A DNA stretch of 64,000 nt from Paenibacillus artemisiicola (GTDB taxonomy: Bacteria > Bacillota > Bacilli > Paenibacillales > Paenibacillaceae): assembly GCF_017652985.1 (NCBI RefSeq), contig NZ_JAGGDJ010000001.1, forward strand, positions 682,001 through 746,000. The letters run 5' to 3'. Positions 41,748 through 49,092 of this stretch are shown here, piece after piece. Below the pieces are notes generated by a model that ran no database searches, was not told where the DNA came from, and worked only from the letters and a program-made list of their open reading frames with translations. A program made the position numbers and the translations under genes. Numbering within the stretch: position 1 is the first letter of the stretch; each line of letters begins with the position of its first letter.

Positions 41748-42860
41748 ATGATCAGAACCGAAAAAATCTCGCAGTGGCAATTTATCATCATCATGAGCGT
41801 TTCCGTTCTGGGGACTGAGATTTTTAATATTGCGGCTTTTCCCGCGCAATTCTCCAAGCAGGATGCATGGTTGTCCATTCTGATTGCACCGGTCACAAGC
41901 ATTTGGTGTATTCTGGTTTCATCCGCGCTTGCCGCCCGTTACCCTAATATGACGCTTATTGAATACAGCAGATGCATTCTCGGAAAATGGTTCAGCCTTT
42001 TCGTTGAAGCTTATTATCTATGCCTGCTCTTTGTATACACGAGCGTGATTTCGAAAGTGATCGTAGATCTCATCTCCTTGATTTCTCACCCGCTCACCCC
42101 TCACGTCGTGCTTCTGTTCATGCTGTTCACCATTTGCGGCGTAGCGGCATGGTGCGGAATCGGCGTCATCGGCCGATGCGGCGAAATCATCTTTCCGATT
42201 ATGGTCGTTATCGCCTCTTCGATCTTTTTGTTGACGATCCGCGACTGGAATTCGGTGTATCTGCGTCCGGTGGCGGAAAATGGATGGGCCTCCATCCTGA
42301 GAGGAGCTTCGGTACCCAGCGGCTGGCTGGGGGAAGTTATGCTTATCGCGTTTTTGATTCCCTTCATGAATCAACCGAAACAAGCGCGCAAGGCTTCCTT
42401 CTACACGACGGTCATTATTACGCTATTCATGCTGAAAACGGTACTCGAGTGCACGCTGGTCGAAGGTCCGCTCGTCTCGGAATTTCCGTTCCCCTATGCC
42501 GCGGTGATTCGCTATATCAGTTTAGGCGATGTGCTGGAGAGGATCGATCCTGTTTTTCTGCCGATTTGGGTCTCCGTAGGCTTTTTGAAATTGTCCACTT
42601 TTCTTTTTGTCACTTGTCTTTGCGTGAGTCGGATGTTTAAAATCAACAATCAACGCACGGTATCCCTGCCCGTCATCCTGGTCATTTTTATTGGCTCGCT
42701 TTGGACAATGAAAAACTCCTCCGGGATGGATGCGATTTTGCAGTTTTATTTTTACTCATTTCCGATTGCTAGTTTTATTGGAGCCAACCTCATTCCGACG
42801 ATGTTATTAGGGTTGGATTGGATCCGCTCGACAAGCTGGAGGACAATCCGCGATGAATAG
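41748..42860 (+). CDS. GerAB/ArcD/ProY family spore germination permease (operon 2)
   Basis: 370 residues; ATG at 41748, 5 nt after GGAGG and 15 nt past the A gene. Starts with the typical EKISQWQFIIIMSVSVLGTE and keeps about ten membrane helices (for example LFVEAYYLCLLFVYTSVISK). B subunit of a germinant receptor, the part that binds the nutrient in studied receptors. Its end overlaps the C gene by 8 nt. Confidence 0.93.
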   Translation: MIRTEKISQWQFIIIMSVSVLGTEIFNIAAFPAQFSKQDAWLSILIAPVTSIWCILVSSALAARYPNMTLIEYSRCILGKWFSLFVEAYYLCLLFVYTSVISKVIVDLISLISHPLTPHVVLLFMLFTICGVAAWCGIGVIGRCGEIIFPIMVVIASSIFLLTIRDWNSVYLRPVAENGWASILRGASVPSGWLGEVMLIAFLIPFMNQPKQARKASFYTTVIITLFMLKTVLECTLVEGPLVSEFPFPYAAVIRYISLGDVLERIDPVFLPIWVSVGFLKLSTFLFVTCLCVSRMFKINNQRTVSLPVILVIFIGSLWTMKNSSGMDAILQFYFYSFPIASFIGANLIPTMLLGLDWIRSTSWRTIRDE

Positions 42861-44046
42861 ACACCTGCTTGTCGTTTTGATTATCGCATGCTTACTCACG
42901 ACGACCGGCTGCTGGGATCGGAAAGAGGTAAAAGACTTGGCGATCGTTACCGCAACCGGTGTGGATCTCAATCCGGATGGCACCGTGACGCAGAGCGTCC
43001 AAATCGCGCTCCCTTCACCGATGCAATCTAGCGGAGGCAGCAGCAATCAGAAATCCTATTTCGTCCTTGGCGCAAAAGGAAAGACGCTGGCAGACACGCG
43101 GCAACAATTGCAGCAAAAAATACACCTTAAGCTGTACTATTCGCATCGAAGAGTAATCATCATCGGCGAACGTATGGCACGGCATGGACTCGAACAAGTT
43201 TTTGACAGCTTTCATCGCGAAATCGATATGCGGATGAGAAATATGGTGTTCGTCGCCAAAGGATCGGATGCGGCGACGATCTTGAATTGTCCGGTGAAGC
43301 TCGAGTCCATCCCGGCAGATCAATTTCAAGATCTGCATATGCAGCCGTCCGGATTGGCGACAACGATTATGAATTTCGATGCGACTGCCGCATCGGAAGG
43401 AATTGAACCGGTCATGGGGGCTTTCGAAGTAAGTCAAGAACAATCGGCCAGCCAATCCGGAGCGTCGGCTGCGACTGCCGAACCGCGCATCAAATTATAC
43501 GGCGTCGGCATATTCAAGCATTTAAAGCTGATTGGTTTCTTTAACGACGATGAAACCCGGGCGATGAAATGGGCTACGGAAAATATGAAGGATGCTTATT
43601 TGACCACGTACGTCCCGCAAGGACATGGCAACGTCAGCGTACATATTCTCTCGTCCAAACGCAGTATTCGCCCTGAAATAATCGGTAAGAAGATCCGCAT
43701 GAAGGTGTCCGTGCAAAGCAATTGCGAGCTTATCGAAAACGGGACCGACCTGGATTTCAATCAGCCCGCCAACGTACGTCTCGTCAATGCTCTGCTCACC
43801 GATCAGGTCAATCGCGCGGTAGACCATTCCGTAAAGAAGAGCCAACAGCTCTATAAGGCCGATGTGTTCGGATTCGGGCGCATCCTTCATGCAAAACATC
43901 CTCGGGAGTGGAGACGACTAGCTTCGTCCTGGGAAGACCTCTATCCGCAAATTGAAGTAATTCCGCATGCGAACGTAACCGTTATCGGTACGGGGTTCGC
44001 AAAGCGGCCGCTGCATCGAAATGTTGAAACGAGAGAAGGCAAATAA
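42853..44046 (+). CDS. Ger(x)C family spore germination lipoprotein (operon 2)
   Basis: 397 residues; ATG at 42853 inside the end of the B gene, with GGAGG about 10 nt upstream. Lipobox LTTTGC followed by CWDRKEVKDLAIV, the family hallmark. A low-complexity insert (QEQSASQSGASAATAEP, about residues 195-212) interrupts the N-terminal domain. The C-terminal part ends with the conserved QLYKADVFGFG and WEDLYPQIEV segments. C subunit of the second receptor. Its stop overlaps the start of the small membrane gene (TAATG). Confidence 0.93.
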   Translation: MNRHLLVVLIIACLLTTTGCWDRKEVKDLAIVTATGVDLNPDGTVTQSVQIALPSPMQSSGGSSNQKSYFVLGAKGKTLADTRQQLQQKIHLKLYYSHRRVIIIGERMARHGLEQVFDSFHREIDMRMRNMVFVAKGSDAATILNCPVKLESIPADQFQDLHMQPSGLATTIMNFDATAASEGIEPVMGAFEVSQEQSASQSGASAATAEPRIKLYGVGIFKHLKLIGFFNDDETRAMKWATENMKDAYLTTYVPQGHGNVSVHILSSKRSIRPEIIGKKIRMKVSVQSNCELIENGTDLDFNQPANVRLVNALLTDQVNRAVDHSVKKSQQLYKADVFGFGRILHAKHPREWRRLASSWEDLYPQIEVIPHANVTVIGTGFAKRPLHRNVETREGK

Positions 44047-44288
44047 TGCAGATGCTAAACGTACTCTTGTTTTGGGCGCTGTTGTCCGCCCTAACTTTCA
44101 TACAAGTCCGCAAGCTGTTCCGTAAACACGAGGTGACAACGGCCATCGTCTATCTTGGATTAATGTCCGTTGCGGCCGCCATGTACGCAGTTGTCATCTT
44201 GAGCAAGCAGCTTCCATTCAGTCCTTTGAGCCTTTTACAAATTCCGTTCGAACCGATTGGGAAGTATCTTATTGATCGGACTTCTTAA
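44046..44288 (+). CDS. Small membrane protein of the germination operon (GerD-position/2TM type)
   Basis: 80 residues with two hydrophobic helices (about 4-20 and 32-52) joined by a basic loop (RKLFRKHEVTT), then the tail PFSPLSLLQIPFEPIGKYLI. Translationally coupled to the C gene through TAATG. Small two-helix proteins encoded at the end of ger receptor operons are known to modulate receptor activity or amount in bacilli; assignment to that class rests on position, size and topology. Confidence 0.8.
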   Translation: MQMLNVLLFWALLSALTFIQVRKLFRKHEVTTAIVYLGLMSVAAAMYAVVILSKQLPFSPLSLLQIPFEPIGKYLIDRTS

Positions 44289-44329
44289 CCTTGACATAGA
44301 TCGGGTACGGTTCCTCAAGATGATAAACG

Positions 44330-44357
44330 AAAAAAGCTGCGATTTACGCAGCTTTTT
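44330..44357 (+). terminator. Rho-independent terminator of germination operon 2
   Basis: AAAAAGCTGCG and CGCAGCTTTTT pair around ATTTA, giving an A-tract, GC core and T-tract that can work in both directions. The remainder of the gap up to 44615 shows no gene or clear signal. Confidence 0.88.
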
Positions 44358-44615
44358 AAGGGGCAATGTTCTTGTCACAAGACAGTAATCGTGACCAAAT
44401 TCATAAGGTCTTGTGGCATCTGCGTCTCGTCTAACCATTCTTAATTGTAGGTCCTACCTTTTCAAGAATATACGCTTGTTATAACGTGGCCTCTAATTGA
44501 ATGTCCCGCGTTTCTCGGTTATAAATCCACTCATTAATCTCTACCCTCTACTCGCTCATTCCCCTTAAGAACGTGACATTCACTGCCTTTTTGCCGATGA
44601 TCGATGATGATTTTG

Positions 44616-45596
44616 TTATTGGTAAGGATCGATCGTCCGAATCGTGCCGTCCTCATTGTATTGCAGCTCCGTATACTTGACGCAGCGCTTGTGGTTCACG
44701 CCTTCTGACAGCGAGCAGTCATGGTAGAACAGATACCATTTGTCCCCGAACCGCACGATGGAGTGGTGCGTCGTCCACCCGATAACTGGGGTCAGAATCG
44801 TCCCCTTGAACGTATAAGGGCCCAGCGCATTCGGACTTACCGCGTACACAAGCTTGTGCGTCGTGCCGGTCGAGTAGCTCAAATAATACAAGCCGTTGTA
44901 CTTATGTACCCAAGGACCCTCGAAGAATCGCCGCTCCTCGTCTCCCGCCACGATCGGATGTCCCGTTTCGTCCACGATCGAGATTTCCTGCGGCTTCTCC
45001 TTGAAGCTCAACATATCGTCGCTCAGCAGCGCCGCACGCGGTCCCAAGGCAGGCTCGTCCGGCGCTGGCCCCGTTGCGGCGGGGTCGAACTCGCCGGTCT
45101 GCCACTTCTCCAGCTGTCCGCCCCACAATCCGCCGAAAAAGATGTAGGCTTGATCGTCTTCGTCTACAAGCACGGCAGGGTCGATGCTGAAGCTGCCTTC
45201 GATGTACCGTTCCTGCGGAGCAAATGGTCCCGCCGGCGATTGCGACGTCGCTACGCCGATGCGGAAAATCCCTTCCAGATCCCTTGCCGGGAAAAACAAA
45301 TAGTACGTGTGGTTCTTATGTGCCGCATCCGGCGCCCACAGCTGCTTCGAGGCCCACGGGATGTCCTTCAGGTGCAGCGCTTCTCCGTGTTCGACGACGG
45401 GCGAATCGAAGCCGTCCATCGACAACACATGGTAATCTTCCATGGCGTATTGGTCGCCGTTGTCGTTGCTAGGTCCGTCGTGATCCAAATCATGCGACGG
45501 ATAGATATAGATTTTGCCTTCAAACACATGGGCGGACGGGTCCGCCGTGTAAATATGCGTCACGAGTGGCTGATTCGGTTTCGGCGCGTTGCTCAT
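44616..45596 (-). CDS. Glycoside hydrolase family 43 protein
   Basis: 326 residues from the ATG at 45596, 9 nt after AGAGGAG; a longer frame to 45638 is not supported. Five-bladed propeller with the GH43 acidic triad: Asp in TADPSAHVFEGKIYIYPSHD, Asp in FSIDPAVLVDEDD and Glu in FFEGPWVHKYNGLYYL. There is no signal peptide. Members cleave alpha-L-arabinofuranosyl, beta-xylosyl or beta-galactosyl links. It is the last gene behind the AKR and zinc dehydrogenase genes, separated from them by a 176-nt stretch holding an aldehyde dehydrogenase remnant. Confidence 0.9.
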   Translation of the reverse strand: MSNAPKPNQPLVTHIYTADPSAHVFEGKIYIYPSHDLDHDGPSNDNGDQYAMEDYHVLSMDGFDSPVVEHGEALHLKDIPWASKQLWAPDAAHKNHTYYLFFPARDLEGIFRIGVATSQSPAGPFAPQERYIEGSFSIDPAVLVDEDDQAYIFFGGLWGGQLEKWQTGEFDPAATGPAPDEPALGPRAALLSDDMLSFKEKPQEISIVDETGHPIVAGDEERRFFEGPWVHKYNGLYYLSYSTGTTHKLVYAVSPNALGPYTFKGTILTPVIGWTTHHSIVRFGDKWYLFYHDCSLSEGVNHKRCVKYTELQYNEDGTIRTIDPYQ

Positions 45597-45663
45597 ATTC
45601 GCAATCTCCTCTTCTAGTTCTTCTATTGCCGCTATCACGAGTGCCGGCTTTTTGCGATTCCGT

Positions 45664-45741
45664 TCGTTCAGTCATGTCCTTTGCTTCGATCAATGCCAGC
45701 ATAGGACCGAACAGCTCTTCCCGCGCTATCTTCATAGAGAC
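45664..45741 (-). pseudogene. Aldehyde dehydrogenase remnant
   Basis: A short frame reads VSMKIAREELFGPMLALIE, which matches the strongly conserved KIAREEIFGPVL segment of aldehyde dehydrogenases. The similarity covers about 25 residues and the flanks are unrelated in all frames I read. Such a scrap 30 nt behind the zinc dehydrogenase gene suggests that an aldehyde dehydrogenase gene once stood in this operon and was deleted. It is too short to be functional. Confidence 0.6.
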
Positions 45742-45772
45742 GCCTGATCGGATGGCATATAGTTGGTCGCGT

Positions 45773-46789
45773 TTACAGTTCCAACATGGCTTTGATGACT
45801 TTCGTTTCGGGCTTTAGCCAGCTCTCGAAGCTCTCTATCATGTCCTCGAACGGAACGCGATGGGTTACGTAACGGCTCACGTCGATAGCTCCTGCTGAGA
45901 TCGCCTTCATAACGGCGTCAAAATCTTCCCTCGTCGCGTTACGGCTTCCCATCAGCGTTAATTCCCGTTTATGGAATTCCGGATCATGGAACGCGATATC
46001 CGACTTGACAAGCCCGACAAAGACGAGTCTTCCTCCATGCGCGACGTATTGAAAGGCGCCGTTCATAGAGGCTGCGTTGCCCGTCGCATCGAAAACGACC
46101 GTGGGGAGCTCGCCTTGATTGGCTGCCAAGATCCCTTCGCTCGGAGCATGCAACGCGTTCACGACCGCATCCGCCTTTGCCCAGGTTTGACAAAACGACA
46201 GCCGTTCTTCATTCACATCCATGGCAATGATCTTGGCCCCCGCATGCTTGGCAATGGCCATCACCCCCAGCCCGATCGGACCGCCGCCGATCACGAGCAC
46301 CGATTCGCCCGGCTGAACGTTGGACCTCCGAACGGCATGCGCTCCGATTGCCAATGGCTCGAGAACCGCCGATTGGTCGAGCGTCAGACCGTTCGTCCGC
46401 ACTAAACCGGTAACCGGAACCGCTATGCGCTCTCTCATGCCCCCATCGATGTGCACGCCAAGCACCTTCATGTCCGTACAGCAGTTCGTCTTGCCGTTGC
46501 GACATGCAATGCAAGCTCCGCAATGCATGTAGGGAATGATGCTTACCTGGTCGCCGGCACGAAGTCCTTGGTTGTTCTCGCCGATCTCTTTGATGACGCC
46601 CGCCAGCTCATGACCGAGAATGCGCGGATAAGTAAAGAAGGGTTGATTCCCTTTGTAAGCATGCAGGTCCGTCCCGCATATCCCCACGCGTTTAATCTGG
46701 ACGATCGCATGCCCTGATTCCCACACGGGCTCCGGCAAGCCATCCGATTTCTCGAACCGATCTATTTCCGCGCATACGATGCCTTTCAT
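45773..46789 (-). CDS. Zinc-dependent medium-chain alcohol/sugar-acid dehydrogenase
   Basis: 338 residues; its ATG overlaps the AKR stop by 4 nt. Catalytic zinc ligands in VGICGTDLHAYKG and GHE, structural zinc Cys cluster CGACIACRNGKTNCC, and the Rossmann motif GGGPIGLG (about 170). The overall sequence resembles the L-galactonate/L-idonate 5-dehydrogenase group. Behind an L-galactose/L-fucose dehydrogenase-like AKR it would be well placed to oxidise the aldonic acid made from the freed sugar. The family is secure; the substrate is inferred from context. Confidence 0.88.
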   Translation of the reverse strand: MKGIVCAEIDRFEKSDGLPEPVWESGHAIVQIKRVGICGTDLHAYKGNQPFFTYPRILGHELAGVIKEIGENNQGLRAGDQVSIIPYMHCGACIACRNGKTNCCTDMKVLGVHIDGGMRERIAVPVTGLVRTNGLTLDQSAVLEPLAIGAHAVRRSNVQPGESVLVIGGGPIGLGVMAIAKHAGAKIIAMDVNEERLSFCQTWAKADAVVNALHAPSEGILAANQGELPTVVFDATGNAASMNGAFQYVAHGGRLVFVGLVKSDIAFHDPEFHKRELTLMGSRNATREDFDAVMKAISAGAIDVSRYVTHRVPFEDMIESFESWLKPETKVIKAMLEL

Positions 46790-47739
46790 GAGCGGTTCAC
46801 TCCAATGCCTTCATTATATTCGGGCCGCCCGCTGATCCAAGTTTCATTATGGATGGGTTTTAGAATGTCCAATACATCCGTTAGGAGTGCATCATCGATG
46901 GGTTCGTCCGTCCACATCGCGTTCTTCCGAATGTTCGCCGGGTTCGCCGTACTGACCAGCGTGGTGGGAATGCGGTCATGGCCGGTTGAGAATTGAACGG
47001 CCAGCTTGGCGATGTCCGTCCCTTGTGCCGCGCAGTATTCCGCGGCTTTCATGCAGGTTTCTTTAATACGTTGACTCGCCGGATGCCAATCGGGCGTTCC
47101 TCGCGTTCCTAGCAAGCCCATGGAAAGCGGGGATGCGTTGACAAGCCCGATTTCGTGCTCTTCGAGTAAAGGCAGCAGCCCGAGCAATGAAGTATCGTTC
47201 AGGGAATAATGGCAATAGGAGATAATCGCATCCGCGTTTACTTGAGGCAACAGCTTCTCGAACAGTTGTACGGGAAGTCCGCAAATGCCGGCGAATCGAA
47301 TCTTGCCTTGTTCCTTTAGCTTCATAAGCGCAGGAACAGCCTCCTCGATAATGATGGCTGCCGGCACGAATTCGATATCGTGCAAAAACAAGAGATCCAA
47401 GTAGTCCGTATGCAGCCGGTTCAAGCTTTCGTCCACGCTGCTCACGATCCGCTCCCGGGAAAAATCAAAGTCGTTCATGCCGTAACGGCCGGCTTTCGTC
47501 GACAAGAGGAATCGATCTCGAGGCAGCTCCGCAATCGCCTTGCCCAGCACGGTCTCCGCCTTCGTTAATCCATAGTAGGGAGACACGTCGATCAGATTAA
47601 TGCCTGCGTCAATGGCTTCATGTACGGTGCGAATGGCTTCGTCCTCGTTGGTGTCCCGGAACACGGAGCCGAGCGAAGAAGCCCCAAAGCTCAGAACCGA
47701 TACGTCCAGTCCCGTTTTGCCGAGTTTTCGATATCTCAT
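46786..47739 (-). CDS. Aldo/keto reductase, L-galactose/L-fucose dehydrogenase-like
   Basis: 317 residues; ATG at 47739 with GAGGTGAGG upstream. The sequence tracks plant L-galactose dehydrogenase over its whole length: KLGKTGLDVSVLSFGASSLG, catalytic Tyr in DVSPYYGLTKAE, HDIEF, SYCHYSLNDTSLL, ASPLSMGLL and PDWHPAS. L-fucose is 6-deoxy-L-galactose, and bacterial relatives oxidise both at C1 to lactones. A GH95 fucosidase gene 1.3 kb away supplies the substrate. First gene of an operon divergent from an AraC regulator. Confidence 0.88.
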   Translation of the reverse strand: MRYRKLGKTGLDVSVLSFGASSLGSVFRDTNEDEAIRTVHEAIDAGINLIDVSPYYGLTKAETVLGKAIAELPRDRFLLSTKAGRYGMNDFDFSRERIVSSVDESLNRLHTDYLDLLFLHDIEFVPAAIIIEEAVPALMKLKEQGKIRFAGICGLPVQLFEKLLPQVNADAIISYCHYSLNDTSLLGLLPLLEEHEIGLVNASPLSMGLLGTRGTPDWHPASQRIKETCMKAAEYCAAQGTDIAKLAVQFSTGHDRIPTTLVSTANPANIRKNAMWTDEPIDDALLTDVLDILKPIHNETWISGRPEYNEGIGVNRS

Positions 47740-47861
47740 GCTTCAGCCTCACCTCGTCTATTCATCTTGGATTTGCGGACTGCCGACGCGATTACGAGGC
47801 AGTCTGTGCCATTCGATATTCCATCTCTCCTCTTAAATTTAACAGCAAAATAATCGAATCA

Positions 47862-47883
47862 AATAGTGAAACATTGCAATTTT
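47862..47883 (-). promoter_or_regulatory. Degenerate palindrome between the AKR operon and the AraC gene
   Basis: AATAGTGAA, spacer ACAT, TGCAATTTT. The right arm matches the strong region-A palindrome except one base, the left arm at 7 of 9, with a spacer one nt shorter. A minus-strand TTAAATT (47842-47836) follows after 19 nt, close to the 18-nt spacing of the strong sites. It could be a relative of that operator bound by the adjacent AraC protein. Weak evidence. Confidence 0.3.
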
Positions 47884-47935
47884 ATACGCTTTTTTGCTAT
47901 CTTTGATAGGAACCTTCCAAAGGAGCGATTTGGCC

Positions 47936-48796
47936 TTGAGACCTGTTAGGAAAAACTTCGAATCGTTGCCGGACTTCCCGTTCTCCCTTGCGTTCAGAGA
48001 CACAAAAACGCCCCAGAACGAGCTGCCGGACCATCTTCACGACTGGTATGAACTGGTCTATGTACATCGCGGCAAAGGCTCGTTCTTTATTGACCGAACG
48101 ATTTATGATATGCGCGAAGGCGATCTTTTCATCATTCCGGGCAATACGATTCACCGTGCTTTCCCGGACAAAGAAGAGCCCGTTACGTCCACGGCTCTGT
48201 TTTTGAGCCCTCTCTTCGTCGAACAACCATTAATCGGAGAAGCGTTTACCTATTTGCAATGCTTCGACCAAAGCCGAAAAAATCGCATCTTTAAACTGGC
48301 TTGTTCCGCAGAGCTTCAAATGCGCATTGAAGGCATTCTTGCCCGTATCGAGGCTGAATTACGGTTGCAGGAGTTAGGTTATCGTCACGCCGTTCTTCTG
48401 GACACCCAACGTTTGCTTCTCGAAATCAATCGCGATCAAAACGACGGCAAGCAGCCTAAGAGTCACGCAGCCTTTAAAGGTCCCAATTGGGTAAGGGATA
48501 TTTTGCTCTATATCGACAATCATTTCACGGAAGACATCGGGCTTAGCCGCCTCTGTTCAATGGCTTCGGTCAGTCCTGCTCATTTCAGCCGCGTCTTTAA
48601 GCAATTAACAGGGATGAACGTGACCAGATTCATTAACGTAAAACGGATCGTTCATGCGAAGGAACTGCTGCTTGAGACCGAAGAAAACGTAAGTACCATC
48701 TCTTCGGCATGCGGATTCGAGAGCTTGCCTCATTTCCATCAGGTGTTCAAGAAGATCGCCGGCGTGACGCCCAGTCGATTCCGGAAGCAGGACTAA
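47936..48796 (+). CDS. AraC family transcriptional regulator with cupin sensor
   Basis: 286 residues from a TTG at 47936, 10 nt after AAAGGAG; another TTG two codons upstream is too close to the site. Cupin domain at about 25-120 (PDHLHDWYELVYVHRGKGSF, MREGDLFIIPGNTIHRAF), the sugar-binding part in this family. The C-terminal double helix-turn-helix spans about 185-285 (LSRLCSMASVSPAHFSRVFK and ACGFESLPHFHQVFKKIAGV). Divergent from the AKR-dehydrogenase-GH43 operon, which it probably activates in response to its sugar. Confidence 0.92.
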   Translation: MRPVRKNFESLPDFPFSLAFRDTKTPQNELPDHLHDWYELVYVHRGKGSFFIDRTIYDMREGDLFIIPGNTIHRAFPDKEEPVTSTALFLSPLFVEQPLIGEAFTYLQCFDQSRKNRIFKLACSAELQMRIEGILARIEAELRLQELGYRHAVLLDTQRLLLEINRDQNDGKQPKSHAAFKGPNWVRDILLYIDNHFTEDIGLSRLCSMASVSPAHFSRVFKQLTGMNVTRFINVKRIVHAKELLLETEENVSTISSACGFESLPHFHQVFKKIAGVTPSRFRKQD

Positions 48797-48854
48797 GGTA
48801 AAATGTAATCGCTTCCGAAGCTTTATGCGCGGGAAGAACAATAACCGCATGCGT

Positions 48855-49046
48855 TCAATGTTGAAGTTCGCGGTAAGCGCCGGGAGTCGTTCCCGTGTAT
48901 TTTTTGAACACCTTCGCGAAGTAGTGTTTGGTGTCGAAGCCGACCTGCCGTCTGATCGCGCAAACGGTCGCATGCGGCTGCGTTCTCAGAAGTTTTTGCG
49001 CTTCCCGGATTCGCAACGCGTTCAAGTAATTGACGAGCAGTTTGGA
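48855..49046 (-). pseudogene. AraC-type DNA-binding domain remnant
   Basis: A 63-codon open stretch bounded upstream by a stop codon (49047-49049) reads NYLNALRIREAQKLLRTQP, then VGFDTKHYFAKVFKKYTGTT and PGAYRELQH before a stop. This is the second helix-turn-helix plus signature of an AraC-family regulator, lacking its first helix-turn-helix and sensor. There is no start codon with a ribosome binding site. It lies 46 nt beyond the GH95 stop. It is the 3' end of a lost or disrupted regulator gene. No insertion element borders it. Confidence 0.75.
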
Positions 49047-49092
49047 TTACACGGCAGCGATAAGCGCATCGCATCGGAGTAGAAGCAAGAAA

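Noticed and set aside
44358-44615. Possible small gene in the gap after germination operon 2
   Set aside because: No frame with a ribosome binding site or protein-like sequence seen on either strand.
48807-48821. cre-like sequence after the AraC gene
   Set aside because: One mismatch to the consensus and located between a stop codon and a pseudogene, where no promoter is expected.
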